A DNA stretch of 64,000 bases from Subtercola frigoramans (GCF_016907385.1 NZ_JAFBBU010000001.1:1984001-2048000), one strand, 5' to 3'. Positions 29,287-40,581 are shown, numbered from the stretch's first letter. Numbers and translations: made by a program. The notes: a model not told the origin generated them from the sequence alone.

Positions 29287-30824
29287 GGGCGTCTCCAGGT
29301 TCTTCCGTCGCGGGACAAGAGTTCATCGGCCGATTCAGGCCCCCAGGTGCCTGGGCGGTATTGGTCGGGTTGCCCCTGCGTCGCCCAGTATTCCTCGATC
29401 GGATCGAGAATCTTCCACGACAGTTCGACTTCCTGGTGGCGCGGAAACAGGGGTGGGTCGCCGAGGAGAACGTCGAGAATGAGTCGCTCGTACGCTTCGG
29501 GGCTGGCCTCGGTGAAGGCGTGGCCGTAGCCGAAGTCCATGGTCACGTCGCGAACCTGCACGCCGGCACCGGGCACCTTCGACCCGAACCGGATCGTCAC
29601 ACCCTCGTCGGGCTGAACGCGGATGACGAGGGCGTTCTGACCGAGCTCCGACGTCTGGCTCTCTGCGAAGAGATGCTGCGGTGCTCGTTTGAACACCACG
29701 GCGATCTCGGTGACGCGGCGACCCAGGCGCTTGCCCGCCCGGAGATAGAAAGGAACACCGTTCCAGCGGCGAGTGGCGATGTCGAGGCGGACCGCGGCGT
29801 AGGTCTCTGTTGTCGATTCGGGGTTCATCCCGTCTTCCTCGAGGAAGCCCGGCACGTACTCCCCGCCCTGCCAGCCACTGGCGTACTGGCCCCTGGCGGT
29901 CGAATGGCTGAGGTCCTTGGGCAGTTTCACTGCCGCGAGCACCTTCTCCTTCTCGGCGCGAAGGTCTGCAGCGTCGAACGAGATGGGCTCCTCCATCGCC
30001 GTGAGCGCCATGAGCTGAAGCAAGTGGTTCTGGATGACGTCGCGGGCTGCGCCGATGCCGTCATAGTAGCCGGCGCGGCCACCCACGCCGATGTCTTCGG
30101 CCATGGTGATCTGCACGTGGTCGACGTAGTTCGCGTTCCAGATCGGTTCATAGAGCTGGTTCGCGAAACGCAGGGCGAGGATGTTCTGAACGGTCTCCTT
30201 GCCGAGGTAGTGGTCAATGCGGAAGACATCATCGGGGGCAAAGACCGACTCGACCACGTCGTTGAGCTCGCGAGCGGTCTTCAGGTCGCTCCCGAAGGGC
30301 TTCTCGATGACCACCCGCCTCCACTCGCCCGGCTTGGGGTGTGCAAGGCCTGACCGTCGCAGCTGCTCGGTGACCAGGGGGAACGCCTTCGGCGGAATCG
30401 ACAGGTAGAACGCGTGGTTGCCCTTTGTTCCCCGTGATTCATCGAGCTCGGCGATCGTCTCCTTGAGGTGCAGGAACGCAGCGTCGTCATCGAATTCTCC
30501 CGAGACGAAGCGGATTCCTTCGGAGAGCTGGCGCCACACGTCTTCGTCGAAGGGAGTACGTGCATACTCCTTGACCGCGTCGTGCACGACTCGCTCGAAG
30601 TCCTGGTCCTCCCAGTCACGCCGCGCGAAACCGACGAGAGAGAAGCCCGGCGGCAGAAGCCCTCTGCTTGCCAGGTCGTAGACCGCAGGCATGAGCTTCT
30701 TGCGTGACAGGTCGCCGGTCACACCGAAGATGATCAGGCCACTGGGGCCGGCGATCCGGTTGAGGCGCCTGTCTGTGGGAAGCCTGAGAGGGTTGTACTC
30801 CGGAGTGATTTCTACCGGTGACAT
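29283..30824 (-). CDS. zwf: Glucose-6-phosphate 1-dehydrogenase
   Basis: First enzyme of the oxidative pentose phosphate pathway, a main NADPH source. The 513-residue protein has the dinucleotide loop GVTGDLSRKKL near residue 35 and the active-site signature DHYLGKE. The ATG has AAGGAG four nt upstream; longer in-frame starts run into unrelated sequence. The pgi stop lies 74 nt upstream and opcA overlaps downstream. Confidence 0.97.
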   Translation of the reverse strand: MSPVEITPEYNPLRLPTDRRLNRIAGPSGLIIFGVTGDLSRKKLMPAVYDLASRGLLPPGFSLVGFARRDWEDQDFERVVHDAVKEYARTPFDEDVWRQLSEGIRFVSGEFDDDAAFLHLKETIAELDESRGTKGNHAFYLSIPPKAFPLVTEQLRRSGLAHPKPGEWRRVVIEKPFGSDLKTARELNDVVESVFAPDDVFRIDHYLGKETVQNILALRFANQLYEPIWNANYVDHVQITMAEDIGVGGRAGYYDGIGAARDVIQNHLLQLMALTAMEEPISFDAADLRAEKEKVLAAVKLPKDLSHSTARGQYASGWQGGEYVPGFLEEDGMNPESTTETYAAVRLDIATRRWNGVPFYLRAGKRLGRRVTEIAVVFKRAPQHLFAESQTSELGQNALVIRVQPDEGVTIRFGSKVPGAGVQVRDVTMDFGYGHAFTEASPEAYERLILDVLLGDPPLFPRHQEVELSWKILDPIEEYWATQGQPDQYRPGTWGPESADELLSRDGRTWRRP

Positions 30825-30898
30825 CGTGCTCCTTGCGTAGTGCTGATGCTGGTGTGCGCGAGACTCAACGGGGTGCCTCGCGCACAGGTGTTGAGAGA

Positions 30899-32509
30899 CT
30901 ACTGAACGGCCTCGAACAGGGTCGAAACGTTCGCTGACGGGTTGGTCAGGTTGAGCCGGAGCACAGGCTGACCGTGGGCTTCGAGCACGCTCGCGTCTCC
31001 GGCGGCCTGCGCCTGGATGAGCTGGCCGAAGGTGAACGGGCGATTCGGCACCTCGAGGTCGACACCGGCGTTCTCCGTGATCTGGAGGAACACACCGATT
31101 GCCGGGCCGCCCTTGTGGAACTGGCCTGTCGAGTGAAGAAACCGCGGCCCCCAACCGAAGGTGACCGGGCGGTCGATCTTCGAAGCGATCGCGTCACGCA
31201 GCTCCGCGAGTTCCGGCAGCGCTAGACGGTCGACGTACGCCTGAATGCCGACGTAGCCGTCTTCCGGCGTTTCGGCCAGCAGTCTGTCGATGGCTGCGGC
31301 GACGGTCTCGACTCCAGAGACCACTGATGCCGTGCCGAGCACCTCGATGCCGCCGGCTGTGAACGCTGGTGCCTCCGGTTCGGGCTGGGCGTCGAGGAGC
31401 CCCCTCGTTGCGATCTTCGCCGATTCGACATCGGGCTGGTCGAACGGGTTGATGCCGAGCAGGCGCCCAGCAACAGCCACTGCGTACTCCCAGGTGAGGA
31501 TCATGCCGCCGAGTGAACCGCTCATGAGGATCTCGCCCTCGTGACGGTTCTGCGGCAGGATGTGGAACTGGTCGGCATCCTTCACCAGTCGTACAACCTG
31601 CAAGTCAGCCAACTTCTCTCCCAGTTCGGGGGAGTGGGTGTCGAGAACGACGGGCAGCAGACCACGACCGATCTTGCCGGTCGATTCGGCGACGAGCTGT
31701 TCGGCCCAGTCGGCGAAGCCGACGATGTGCGTTCCGTCGGCGACGATACCGAGCTTGTTCTTCAGCGGAACCGTGCCGGCGATCGCCGCACCGAGAATGA
31801 GCCCCGGGTTGTCGGAGTCATCGTTGGCGAGGTACAACTCGATCGCTTCGGCCTCGTCGAGCAGTTCTCCGATGTCCGCACCAGCCAGGCCAGAGGGAAC
31901 CAGACCGAACGCGGTCAGCGCAGAATACCGGCCACCCACGTTCGGGTCTGCCGTGAAGAACCGGTAGCCGGCCTCCTTCGCCGAGGCCTCGAGCGGAGAG
32001 CCCGGGTCGGTGACGATGATGATGCGGTCCCTGGGATCGATCCCGATCTCACGAAAGGCCTTCTCATACGTGCGACGCTGGCTGTCGGTCTCGACAGTCG
32101 AGCCGGACTTCGACGAGACCACGAGGGCACTCGTCGCGAGCCTGTCGGCAAGCGCTGAGGCGACCTGTCCGGGGGCGGTGGAGTCGAGCACAGTGAGCTC
32201 GACTCCGGCGGTGCGGGTGATGACCTCAGGCGCGAGGGATGATCCACCCATCCCCGCGAGTACGATGTGGTCGACCCCCTGAGCCTGAAGGTCGCTACGA
32301 AGCTGTACGATTTCGGCCACGAGCGGTCGTGAGATCGAAACCGCTTCCGTCCAGCCGAGCCGCTTGGCTGACTCGGCCTCGGCCTCAGCACCCCAGAGGG
32401 CGGGATCCTGGCTCGTGATGCTCGAGGCGACGAGGTCGGCCACGAGAATCGGCACCTGGGTCTCGACGGCCTGTTTCACCAAGCCGCTGACGTGGATCCG
32501 AACGCTCAC
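30899..32509 (-). CDS. pgi: Glucose-6-phosphate isomerase
   Basis: Interconverts glucose 6-phosphate and fructose 6-phosphate. The 536-residue protein has the SIS-type sugar-phosphate loops [11 protein letters not shown] (near 105) and [10 protein letters not shown] (near 150), and a C-terminal catalytic region [15 protein letters not shown]. The GTG start overlaps the tal stop (GTGA). This tal-pgi linkage is typical of the actinobacterial GPI subfamily, whose sequences differ from E. coli Pgi. Confidence 0.92.
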   Translation of the reverse strand: MSVRIHVSGLVKQAVETQVPILVADLVASSITSQDPALWGAEAEAESAKRLGWTEAVSISRPLVAEIVQLRSDLQAQGVDHIVLAGMGGSSLAPEVITRTAGVELTVLDSTAPGQVASALADRLATSALVVSSKSGSTVETDSQRRTYEKAFREIGIDPRDRIIIVTDPGSPLEASAKEAGYRFFTADPNVGGRYSALTAFGLVPSGLAGADIGELLDEAEAIELYLANDDSDNPGLILGAAIAGTVPLKNKLGIVADGTHIVGFADWAEQLVAESTGKIGRGLLPVVLDTHSPELGEKLADLQVVRLVKDADQFHILPQNRHEGEILMSGSLGGMILTWEYAVAVAGRLLGINPFDQPDVESAKIATRGLLDAQPEPEAPAFTAGGIEVLGTASVVSGVETVAAAIDRLLAETPEDGYVGIQAYVDRLALPELAELRDAIASKIDRPVTFGWGPRFLHSTGQFHKGGPAIGVFLQITENAGVDLEVPNRPFTFGQLIQAQAAGDASVLEAHGQPVLRLNLTNPSANVSTLFEAVQ

Positions 32510-33642
32510 TTCGAGGTCTCGGAGGTGGCCGCATCCAGAGCCGTCTGAACGGTCTCGAGAAGTTCGTTCCACGACACGATGAACTTCTCGACGCCCTCTT
32601 TCTCCAGCAACTCAGTGACCTCTGCGTACGAGATGCCCTGGGCTGCAACAGCGTCGAGCACCTTGTTCGCGGCCGCGTAGCTGCCTGAAATGGTATCGCC
32701 GGCGATGATGCCGTGGTCGAAGGTCGCGTCGAGCGTCTTCTCTGGCATGGTGTTCACAACCTCGGGCGCGGCGAGTTCGACGACGTAGGTGGTGTCGAGA
32801 ACAGCAGGATCCTTCACACCCGTCGACGCCCACAGCGGGCGCTGCTTGTTGGCACCGGCAGCGAGGAGCAGCTTCGCACGCTCCGTGGTGAAGGCCTGCT
32901 CATACACCTCGTAGGCGAGCTGGGCGTTTGCGACGCCGGCCTTGCTCTTGAGGGCGAGGGCCTCGTCTGTCCCGATGGCAACGAGTCGCTTGTCGATCTC
33001 GAGGTCGACGCGCGAGACGAAGAACGACGCCACAGAGTGGATCTTCGAGAGATCCAGGCCGGCGGCCTGGGCCTTCTCGAGGCCGGAGAGATACGCATTG
33101 ATGACGTCACGGTAACGCTCGAGGCTGAAGATCAGCGTGACGTTCACGCTGATGCCCGCCGCGATGGTCGCAGTGATGGCCTCGAGGCCCTCGATGGTAG
33201 CGGGAATCTTGATGAGCACGTTCTCTTTGTCGACCTTGTCGAACAGCTCTTTCGCCTGCTTGATGGTGGCGGCAGCGTCGTTCGCAAAGCCTGGCTCCAC
33301 CTCGATGGAGACGCGGCCGTCGAAACCAGCCGTCGCGTCGTAGATCGGGCGGAAGATGTCGCAACCTTGTGCAACATCTGCCGTGGTGATCTCGAACACC
33401 GCGTCGGTGACGCTGAAGCCCTTGGCCGCGAGTTCGCGGACCTGCTCGTCGTAAGCCTCACCCTTGGCGAGAGCGGAGGCGAAGATCGACGGGTTCGTCG
33501 TCACTCCGACGACGTTCTTCTCTGCGATGAGCTTCTGCAGGTTGTCGGTGCGCAGTCGCTCACGCGAGAGGTCGTCGAGCCAGATGCTCACGCCGACGGC
33601 GGAGAGCTGGGCGGTGGGTGAAGCAGTCTGTGTGTCAGTCAT
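32506..33642 (-). CDS. tal: Transaldolase
   Basis: Moves a dihydroxyacetone unit between sugar phosphates. The 378-residue protein is of the long actinobacterial/plant type. The substrate segment GVTTNPSIF is at residues 46-54 and the Schiff-base lysine is K145 in LIKIPAT. It lies between tkt and pgi in a single-strand block. Confidence 0.97.
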   Translation of the reverse strand: MTDTQTASPTAQLSAVGVSIWLDDLSRERLRTDNLQKLIAEKNVVGVTTNPSIFASALAKGEAYDEQVRELAAKGFSVTDAVFEITTADVAQGCDIFRPIYDATAGFDGRVSIEVEPGFANDAAATIKQAKELFDKVDKENVLIKIPATIEGLEAITATIAAGISVNVTLIFSLERYRDVINAYLSGLEKAQAAGLDLSKIHSVASFFVSRVDLEIDKRLVAIGTDEALALKSKAGVANAQLAYEVYEQAFTTERAKLLLAAGANKQRPLWASTGVKDPAVLDTTYVVELAAPEVVNTMPEKTLDATFDHGIIAGDTISGSYAAANKVLDAVAAQGISYAEVTELLEKEGVEKFIVSWNELLETVQTALDAATSETSK

Positions 33643-33698
33643 GTCTTGTCTCCTTGAATGAACGAGAAATCAGTGAAAGGGTGCCCGGATGACCGGAA

Positions 33699-35798
33699 CT
33701 AGGCCTGAAGCGAGGCGATCGAGGTCTTGGCGGCTTCGATCGCAGCACCGGTCGTCATGCCGAACTCACGGAACAGCGTCTTGTAGTCGGCAGAGGCACC
33801 GAAGTGCTCGATCGACACGCTCTTGCCGTGGTCGCCGACGTATCCGCGCCAGGTCAGCGACAGCCCCGCCTCGATGGAGACACGGGCCTTGACAGCAGTG
33901 GGGAGAACCGATTCGCGATACTCGGCGGTCTGCTCTTCGAACCACTCCAGGCACGGGGCAGAGACGACACGGGCGTTGATTCCGTCGGCCTTCAGTAGTT
34001 CCCGGGCTTCGACAGCGATCTGCACCTCGGAGCCCGTGGCGATGAAGATGACATCAGGCGTGCCATTCGGAGCCTCGGCGAGCACGTAGGCACCCTTCGC
34101 CACGTTCTTCGCCGACGCGAAGACCTCGCCACTGGCGTCGCCCTCACCACGCTCGAAGGTGGGGATGTTCTGGCGGGTCAGCGCGATGCCAGCCGGCCCA
34201 TTGCGACGCGAGAGGATCGTCTTCCACGCCCAGGAGACCTCATTGGGGTCGCCGGGGCGCACAACATCGAGACCCGGAATCGCACGAAGTGTCGAGAGCT
34301 GCTCGATCGGCTGGTGAGTCGGCCCGTCTTCGCCGAGGGCGACGGAGTCATGGGTCCACACGAAGATCGACGGCGACTTCATCAGCGCAGCCAGTCGAAC
34401 GGCCGGGCGCATGTAGTCGGAGAAGATCAGGAACGTGCCACCGAAGGGCCGCGTGTTGCCGTGCAGCACGATTCCGTTCAGGATCGCACCCATCGCGTGC
34501 TCACGGATTCCGAAGTGCAGCACTCGGCCGTAGGGGTTGCCCGTCCACTCGTGTGTCGAGTGCTCGGCAGGTACGAACGACCCGCCACCGTCGATCGTCG
34601 TGTTGTTCGACTCAGCCAGGTCGGCAGAGCCGCCCCAGAACTCCGGCATGACGCCGGCGATAGCGTTGATGACCTTGCCGGAAGCAGCACGGGTCGAGAC
34701 CTCTTTGCCGGCTTCGAAGACCGGCAGGACCTCGTCGAATCCCTCGGGCAGGTCGCCGAGCAGAACTCGGTCGAGCAGTGTCTTCTTCTCAGGGTTCGCC
34801 GACGCCCAGGCATCGAAGCCCACACGCCATTCGTCGTGAGCGTCTTTGCCGCGCGTCAGAGCCTCGCGGGTGTGCTCGATGACCTCGTCAGAGACTGCGA
34901 AGGTTTCTTCGGGGTCGAAACCCAGAACCTCTTTCAGGCCCTTCAGCTCATCGGCACCGAGTGCCGAACCGTGAATCTTGCCCGTATTCTGCTTCTTCGG
35001 GCTCGGCCAGCCGATGATGGTCTTCAGGATGATCAGGCTGGGCTTGCTCGTCTCGGCCTTCGCGGCCTCGATCGCGTCGTGCAGTGCCGCGACGTCTTCG
35101 ACGTACAGCCCCGTCTTCTTCCAGTCGACGACCTGAACGTGCCAGTGCAGCGCTTCGTAGCGGGCCTTCACGTCTTCGGTGAAGGCGATGTTGGTGTCGT
35201 CCTCGATCGAGATCTGGTTGCTGTCGTAGAAGGCAATCAGGTTGCCGAGCTGCTGGTGACCGGCGAGAGACGATGCCTCGTTGGTGATGCCCTCTTCCAT
35301 GTCACCGTCGCCGGCGATGGTGTAGATGAAGTGGTCGAACGGGCTGGCGCCGGCAGCAGCATCCGGATCGAACAGGCCACGCTCGAAACGCGAGGCGTAC
35401 GCGAAGCCCACAGCAGAGGCGAGACCCTGGCCGAGCGGGCCCGTGGTGATCTCGACGCCGTCGGTGTGGCCGTACTCGGGGTGACCCGGTGTGAGCGAAC
35501 CCCAGGTGCGCAGCTTCTTCAGGTCGTCGAGCTCGAGGCCGTAGCCACCGAGGTAGAGCTGGATGTAGAGGGTCAGCGAGCTGTGGCCGACAGAGAGAAT
35601 GAAACGGTCACGGCCGATCCATTCGTTGTCACTCGGGTCGCGGCGCATCTCCTTCTGAAAGAGAAGGTAAGCCAGCGGTGCGAGGCTGATAGCGGTACCA
35701 GGATGACCGTTGCCGACTTTTTCGACTGCATCTGCAGCGAGTACCTTCGCTGTGCTTACAGCTTTGTCGTCAAGAGAATCCCATTGAAGTGTCGCCAC
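33699..35798 (-). CDS. tkt: Transketolase
   Basis: Thiamine-diphosphate enzyme of the non-oxidative pentose phosphate pathway, 699 residues. It has the ThDP motif [15 protein letters not shown] (about 155-170), the pyrimidine-domain motif [12 protein letters not shown] (about 465-476) and the GNGHPGTA segment near residue 28. The GTG start (VATLQW) was chosen because upstream in-frame codons look non-coding. It is the first gene of the minus-strand block and divergent from ctaB. Confidence 0.97.
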   Translation of the reverse strand: MATLQWDSLDDKAVSTAKVLAADAVEKVGNGHPGTAISLAPLAYLLFQKEMRRDPSDNEWIGRDRFILSVGHSSLTLYIQLYLGGYGLELDDLKKLRTWGSLTPGHPEYGHTDGVEITTGPLGQGLASAVGFAYASRFERGLFDPDAAAGASPFDHFIYTIAGDGDMEEGITNEASSLAGHQQLGNLIAFYDSNQISIEDDTNIAFTEDVKARYEALHWHVQVVDWKKTGLYVEDVAALHDAIEAAKAETSKPSLIILKTIIGWPSPKKQNTGKIHGSALGADELKGLKEVLGFDPEETFAVSDEVIEHTREALTRGKDAHDEWRVGFDAWASANPEKKTLLDRVLLGDLPEGFDEVLPVFEAGKEVSTRAASGKVINAIAGVMPEFWGGSADLAESNNTTIDGGGSFVPAEHSTHEWTGNPYGRVLHFGIREHAMGAILNGIVLHGNTRPFGGTFLIFSDYMRPAVRLAALMKSPSIFVWTHDSVALGEDGPTHQPIEQLSTLRAIPGLDVVRPGDPNEVSWAWKTILSRRNGPAGIALTRQNIPTFERGEGDASGEVFASAKNVAKGAYVLAEAPNGTPDVIFIATGSEVQIAVEARELLKADGINARVVSAPCLEWFEEQTAEYRESVLPTAVKARVSIEAGLSLTWRGYVGDHGKSVSIEHFGASADYKTLFREFGMTTGAAIEAAKTSIASLQA

Positions 35799-35889
35799 GA
35801 GGTATATAGCCCTTCTTAAGTTGCCTGTGCGGTGGGGGAAAAGACTCCCGGGCAACATTGGGCCGCAGGTGATTCCCACCTCGCATACA

Positions 35890-35895
35890 AGTATA
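35890..35895 (-). promoter_or_regulatory. tkt -10 candidate
   Basis: On the minus strand TATACT lies about 92 nt before the tkt GTG in the tkt-ctaB spacer. The -35 position reads GGTTCG, a poor match. It would drive the whole tkt-to-pgl block. Confidence 0.35.
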
Positions 35896-35964
35896 GAGAT
35901 CGGCGGAGTGCCCGAACCCGCCGATAGCCGACTTCTACACGCCGTAAAGTAGAGTGGACTTCGT

Positions 35965-36909
35965 ATGTCAGACGCAGTTAGAGGAGTTATGGACGTAGCT
36001 GTAGAGGGACGGATCTCGCATCCGCGAATCAGCGCAGGCCAGAAGGCCAGAGCCTACGTCGCGTTGACGAAACCTCGAGTCATGGAGCTGCTGCTCGTGA
36101 CCACGGCGCCCGTGATGATCCTGGCCGCGGGAGGCATCCCGAATCTGTGGCTCGTTGTCGCCACCCTGATCGGCGGGGCCCTGTCTGCGGGCAGTGCCGG
36201 AGCCTTCAACTGCTACGTCGACCGTGACATCGACCGCGTAATGGAGCGCACCAAGGGTCGGCCGTTGGTGACGGGGGAGCTGTCCGACCGCGAGGCGCTC
36301 GTCTTCGCGTGGGTTCTCGCCGTCGGTTCGACGCTCTGGTTCGGTCTTCTCGTCAATTGGCTTGCGGCGCTGCTCTCGGTGATAGCGATCGTGCTCTACG
36401 CGGTGGTCTACACGATCATCCTGAAGCGCAACACCTCGCAGAACATCATCTGGGGCGGCACCGCAGGCTGCATGCCCGTGCTCATCGGCTGGGCCGCTGT
36501 GACTAACTCGCTCGACTGGCCGGCCTGGATTCTCTTCGGCGTCATCTTCCTGTGGACGCCTCCCCACTACTGGCCCCTCTCGATGCGCTACAGCGAGGAC
36601 TACAAGGCCGTGGGCGTGCCGATGCTCGGGGTCACGCGTGGCCGCGCCGTCGTCGGGCTGCAGACCATCCTCTACGCGTGGGCGACCGTCGCGTGCTCGC
36701 TGCTGCTGATCCCGGTTGCATCGATGGGCATCGTCTATTCGGTGGCCGCCGTCGCTTCGGGCGGCTGGTTCATCTACGAGACCCACCGCCTCTATGGTGC
36801 CGCGATCCGCCACCGGACCGTGCAGCCGATGCGTGTCTTCCACGCCTCCATCACCTACCTCACCATCCTCTTCCTGGCCGTAGCCGTAGACCCCCTCCTC
36901 CCCTTCTAA
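35965..36909 (+). CDS. ctaB: Protoheme IX farnesyltransferase (heme O synthase)
   Basis: Adds a farnesyl group to heme b to make heme O for heme-copper oxidases. The 314-residue integral membrane protein has about eight hydrophobic helices. Its prenyltransferase motif N-C-Y-V-D-R-D-I-D is near residue 85, and a second Asp-rich stretch ([13 protein letters not shown]) is near 212. A second ATG eight codons in has GAGGAG just 3 nt upstream; I kept the first. ctaA lies 0.9 kb downstream on the other strand. Confidence 0.95.
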   Translation: MSDAVRGVMDVAVEGRISHPRISAGQKARAYVALTKPRVMELLLVTTAPVMILAAGGIPNLWLVVATLIGGALSAGSAGAFNCYVDRDIDRVMERTKGRPLVTGELSDREALVFAWVLAVGSTLWFGLLVNWLAALLSVIAIVLYAVVYTIILKRNTSQNIIWGGTAGCMPVLIGWAAVTNSLDWPAWILFGVIFLWTPPHYWPLSMRYSEDYKAVGVPMLGVTRGRAVVGLQTILYAWATVACSLLLIPVASMGIVYSVAAVASGGWFIYETHRLYGAAIRHRTVQPMRVFHASITYLTILFLAVAVDPLLPF

Positions 36910-36918
36910 CCCACCCCC

Positions 36919-36981
36919 CATCGACTTTCCCGAAACTGTCGGTGACCGCAGGCCCGATCGACAGATTCGGGCAAATGGATG
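36919..36981. repeat. Hairpin element A upstream of endonuclease gene
   Basis: A 63-nt imperfect palindrome. It pairs CCCGAA with TTCGGG and CTGTCG with CGACAG, and its ends start CATC and finish GATG. It shares length, order and core words (ATCGACTT, CTGTCGGTGA) with element B at 37769-37830. It starts 9 nt after the ctaB stop and may serve as its terminator. Confidence 0.65.
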
Positions 36982-37048
36982 ACCGGGGATCCGGGTGGGG
37001 TGTGGATAAGTCGCGCGGGGCTGGTGCAGAACCACGCAGAATTGGCGC

Positions 37049-37753
37049 ATGAACTCATTGCGTCCACTCCCGCCTGGCGCGGCTTCGGGTGCCGTCGTCG
37101 TCGCCGCGCCGGCGCCGCTCAATGCCACGCGCGCTTTTGGAGCGTGCGGCCGTCAGGTCAGCGACCGTCGCGTTCGGGCAACTTGGCTAGGATGCCTGGT
37201 CGTCGCTGACGCCGCTTCGACCTGGCTGTCACTGGCGACCGAACTGCGTCTGAACGACCTCATTGCGGTCGGCGACTTCCTCGCCCATCGCCCGGTATAT
37301 CCGAAGCCGGGTGATCGACGGCCGTTCGTCACACTCGAGGAACTGGCTTCACGCGTCGACGGTTTTCATGGGCGTGGCAAGAGACGGGCATCCGAAGCGC
37401 TGTCGCATCTGTGCACCGGAGCAGAATCACGGCCTGAGACACTGCTGCGCATGCTGATCCACGATGCGGGCCTGCCGCCACCGATGGTGAATCCCGAAGT
37501 TCCGGATGCTCGGGGTGACGTCATCGGTCGAGCCGACCTGGTCTACCCACAGTGGCGCCTCATCGTCGAGAACGACGGCGACCAACATCGCACCGACGAC
37601 TGGCAATACGATCGCGACATGGTTCGCCACGAACGTTTCCACCTCGCCGGGTACGTGCACCTGCGCATCCGCAAGCGCGCACTCTTTGTCACGGCCGCCC
37701 TCACAGCTGCCCGCGTCGAAATCGCCCTGCGCAGCTGCGGCTGGGCACCCTGA
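37049..37753 (+). CDS. DUF559-type endonuclease-like protein, shortened
   Basis: A 234-residue protein whose C-terminal half matches the DUF559/Vsr-like PD-(D/E)xK fold: PETLLRMLIHDAGLPPP, GRADLVYP and VENDGDQHRTDDWQYDRD hold the acidic residues. As I recall, related Microbacteriaceae proteins are near 300 residues with an N-terminal winged-helix region. Here the opening RPLPPG is followed almost at once by the middle domain, as if about 60-70 residues were deleted. The frame is open and the nuclease motif intact. Two related hairpins flank the gene. Function is unknown; defence or selfish nuclease are guesses. Confidence 0.7.
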   Translation: MNSLRPLPPGAASGAVVVAAPAPLNATRAFGACGRQVSDRRVRATWLGCLVVADAASTWLSLATELRLNDLIAVGDFLAHRPVYPKPGDRRPFVTLEELASRVDGFHGRGKRRASEALSHLCTGAESRPETLLRMLIHDAGLPPPMVNPEVPDARGDVIGRADLVYPQWRLIVENDGDQHRTDDWQYDRDMVRHERFHLAGYVHLRIRKRALFVTAALTAARVEIALRSCGWAP

Positions 37754-37768
37754 GGTCCCTCATTCCGT

Positions 37769-37830
37769 ATCGACTTGTCGCGTTCTGTCGGTGATGAAGG
37801 TGGGCGCCGACAGGACGGGGCAAGTCGATG
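37769..37830. repeat. Hairpin element B downstream of endonuclease gene
   Basis: A 62-nt palindrome whose outer arms ATCGACTTG (37770-37778) and CAAGTCGAT (37821-37829) pair perfectly, as do the inner arms CTGTCGG (37785-37791) and CCGACAG (37807-37813). It lies between the convergent endonuclease gene and ctaA, 3 nt from the ctaA stop, and could act as their terminator. It is homologous to element A. Confidence 0.75.
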
Positions 37831-37833
37831 GGG

Positions 37834-38814
37834 TCACACGCGGCGGCGCTGAGAGAGGAGGGTGGCGGTCAGGGCGGCGACGAGGGTCGCAGCGAGGATC
37901 ATGTGGGTCACGACGAGCGCGGGAGGAAGACCGAGACGGGACTGTGTCAGGCCAACAGCGATCTGAGCCACCTCGATGAGCAGCAGGGTCAGCGGCCAGC
38001 GGCGGGGGAGCCGCAACACGAGGCCTGCGATGACCAGGATGAGGGTCAGGGCGAAGGTGACGTACGCCGGATAGCTGTGGATGTGCTCCATCACGTCGGT
38101 GTTCAGCCCGTTGCGCGGTGTCGCTGCGTCTCCGGCATGCGGCCCCGATCCTGTGGTCAGGATGCCCACCACCACCGTGATCCCCACGAACACTGCCGTG
38201 ACCTTCGACACGAGGAGATACCACGCTGGAACGACGAGAACGAGCGGGGACCCCGCGCCTGTCGGAGCCAGCGACCCGACCAACGCACTGGAGCGGGCGT
38301 CGAGGGCGCCCGCATCGGCCTTCGCGATCGCAGCAGCGCTTCTCGGGCCGTAGTACACCCTGTACACGAGCATCGTCGTCACGACGACGAGCCCGATCGA
38401 AATCACGAAATGGATGCCCACAATGTAGGGGTTGAGCCCCGTGAGCACGGTGATCCCTCCGACCACTGCCTGGAGCGGGATCGACAGGCCCTGCAGCAGC
38501 GTGAGCACGAACAGGTCGCGACGAGAGTGCCGGATTCTCAGTACGGCGACGAACACCAGTATCGATATCACAACGATCACGAAGGTCAAGAGCCGGTTCG
38601 TGAACTCGATGATGCCGTGCACGCCCATCTCCGGCGTCGACACGAACGACCCATCGGTGCACTGCGGCCACGTGGGGCAGCCGAGGCCCGAACCGGTGAG
38701 CCGAACGGCCCCTCCTGTGCCGACAAGGATGATCTGCACGGCCAGCGAAGCCCAGGCGAGCATCCGCACGCGCCGGTCGACGGAGGTGGGAAGCCACTGG
38801 TAGAGGCGTTTCAC
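37834..38814 (-). CDS. ctaA: Heme A synthase
   Basis: Oxidises heme O to heme A for cytochrome aa3 oxidase. The 326-residue membrane protein has about eight helices and the CtaA hallmarks GGAVRLTGSGLGCPTWPQC near residue 35, GIIEFTNRLL near 67 and GIHFVIS near 132, plus later histidines (EHIHSYPAY, THMILA). The extracytoplasmic cysteine pair in CPTWPQC is intact. It is convergent with the endonuclease gene. Confidence 0.93.
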   Translation of the reverse strand: MKRLYQWLPTSVDRRVRMLAWASLAVQIILVGTGGAVRLTGSGLGCPTWPQCTDGSFVSTPEMGVHGIIEFTNRLLTFVIVVISILVFVAVLRIRHSRRDLFVLTLLQGLSIPLQAVVGGITVLTGLNPYIVGIHFVISIGLVVVTTMLVYRVYYGPRSAAAIAKADAGALDARSSALVGSLAPTGAGSPLVLVVPAWYLLVSKVTAVFVGITVVVGILTTGSGPHAGDAATPRNGLNTDVMEHIHSYPAYVTFALTLILVIAGLVLRLPRRWPLTLLLIEVAQIAVGLTQSRLGLPPALVVTHMILAATLVAALTATLLSQRRRV

Positions 38815-39162
38815 GGGAGAGATAGTTCCTTAGCTTCTGGGCGGTGCGTTCGAGCGCCTCACTATCGCGCCCGGCACATCGACTGGTCTGTGAATAGCTG
38901 CGAATGCCCCGCCCGACTCGTCACTGCAACCTCACAGGCAGATACACTTGAAGAGTCAAGAATCCGCACCAGCTGACGCTTGAGGCCAATCACACGAGGC
39001 GGCAACGATGCTGCGACTACTCGGATTCATTCTAGGTACAGAGCCTGCGAGTTCTACGCTTCGTGTAATCAGCTTCAAGGCCGTTCAGGTCTCCCGGGAA
39101 TTCCTCGCGGAATGGTGAAGGATCGTGACACGTTGTAAGTGCAGTAAGGAAGGGAGAAAGTC
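38815..39162. other. Gene-free region upstream of suf operon
   Basis: This 348-nt spacer lies between divergent ctaA and sufB and must hold both promoters. I see no credible coding sequence and no sufR-type regulator gene. A short inverted repeat CTTGA-N4-TCAAG sits at 38948-38961. A strong ribosome-binding stretch AAGGAAGGGAG precedes the sufB ATG by 8 nt. No riboswitch-like fold was recognised. Confidence 0.6.
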
Positions 39163-40581
39163 ATGACAGACGTACTCATCGACCGGCCAGAACTTCAGAA
39201 CCTGGGGGTGTACGAGTTCGGGTGGTCCGACTCTGACGCCGCCGGAGCGATCGCAAAGCGCGGTATCTCTCCTGAGGTCGTCACGGGCATCTCGACGCTG
39301 AAGAGCGAACCGGAATGGATGCTCAAGACCCGCCTCAAGGCGCTCTCGATCTTCGAACGCAAACCGATGCCGACGTGGGGAGCAGACCTTTCCGGCATCG
39401 ACTTCGACAACATCAAGTACTTCGTGCGTTCAACGGAGAAGCAGGCCCAGACCTGGGAAGACCTGCCCGACGACATCAAGAACACGTACGAGAAGCTCGG
39501 CATCCCCGAGGCGGAGCGCCAGCGCCTCGTCTCCGGCGTGGCCGCCCAGTACGAATCCGAAGTGGTGTACCACACCATCCGCGAAGACCTCGAAGCACAG
39601 GGGGTCATCTTCATGGATACCGATACCGCCCTGCGCGAGCATCCGGAATTCTTCGACGAGTACTTCGGAACGGTCATCCCGAGCGGTGACAACAAATTCG
39701 CGGCGCTCAACACCGCCGTCTGGTCGGGTGGTTCGTTCGTCTATGTGCCGAAGAATGTGCACGTCGAGATTCCGCTGCAGGCCTACTTCCGAATCAACAC
39801 CGAGAACATGGGCCAGTTCGAGCGCACGCTGATCATCGCCGACGAGGGCTCGTATGTTCACTACATCGAGGGCTGCACGGCTCCCATCTACAAGAGCGAC
39901 TCTCTGCACTCGGCCGTGGTCGAGATCATCGTGAAGAAGAACGCCCGCGTTCGCTACACGACGATCCAGAACTGGTCGAACAACGTCTACAACCTGGTCA
40001 CCAAGCGCGCGATCGCGCACGAGGGCGCCACCATGGAGTGGATCGACGGCAACATCGGCTCGAAGGTCACCATGAAGTACCCGTCGATCTACCTGGTCGG
40101 CGAGCACGCCAAGGGCGAGACGCTCTCCGTTGCCTTCGCGGGCCCCGGGCAGCACCAGGACGCCGGCGCGAAGATGATCCACATGGCGCCGTACACCCAG
40201 TCGTCGATCGTCTCGAAGTCGATCGCCCGCGGCGGTGGTCGGGCGGGCTACCGCGGCGAGGTCAGGGTCGCCGAGAACGCGCACCACTCGGCCAACACCG
40301 TACGGTGCGACGCTCTGCTTGTCGACACTCAGTCACGCTCTGACACGTACCCCGCGATCGACATCCGGGTGGATGATGTACAACTCGGCCACGAAGCAAC
40401 AGTTTCCCGGGTCAGCGAAGAGCAGCTCTTCTACCTCATGAGCCGGGGTCTGCCCGAAGATGAGGCCATGGCGATGATCGTTCGCGGCTTCATCGAACCC
40501 ATCGCCCGTGAACTGCCGATGGAATATGCTCTCGAACTCAACAAGCTCATCGAAATGGGCATGGAAGGGTCAGTAGGTTAA
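39163..40581 (+). CDS. sufB: Fe-S cluster assembly protein SufB
   Basis: Scaffold subunit of the SufBC2D complex, 472 residues. It has the beta-helix core with [19 protein letters not shown] and [14 protein letters not shown], the SufC-binding C-terminal region ([16 protein letters not shown]) and a conserved Cys in VRCDALL. No intein is present, unlike in mycobacterial SufB. Its stop overlaps the sufD start (TAATG). Confidence 0.97.
   Translation: MTDVLIDRPELQNLGVYEFGWSDSDAAGAIAKRGISPEVVTGISTLKSEPEWMLKTRLKALSIFERKPMPTWGADLSGIDFDNIKYFVRSTEKQAQTWEDLPDDIKNTYEKLGIPEAERQRLVSGVAAQYESEVVYHTIREDLEAQGVIFMDTDTALREHPEFFDEYFGTVIPSGDNKFAALNTAVWSGGSFVYVPKNVHVEIPLQAYFRINTENMGQFERTLIIADEGSYVHYIEGCTAPIYKSDSLHSAVVEIIVKKNARVRYTTIQNWSNNVYNLVTKRAIAHEGATMEWIDGNIGSKVTMKYPSIYLVGEHAKGETLSVAFAGPGQHQDAGAKMIHMAPYTQSSIVSKSIARGGGRAGYRGEVRVAENAHHSANTVRCDALLVDTQSRSDTYPAIDIRVDDVQLGHEATVSRVSEEQLFYLMSRGLPEDEAMAMIVRGFIEPIARELPMEYALELNKLIEMGMEGSVG

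Noticed and set aside
29238..30353. 371-codon plus-strand frame over zwf
   Set aside because: Antisense shadow of zwf, which is complete with its DHYLGKE active site and a good ribosome-binding site.
34314..35819. 501-codon open frame antisense to transketolase
   Set aside because: The opposite strand encodes a full transketolase with all ThDP motifs; this frame has no family features.
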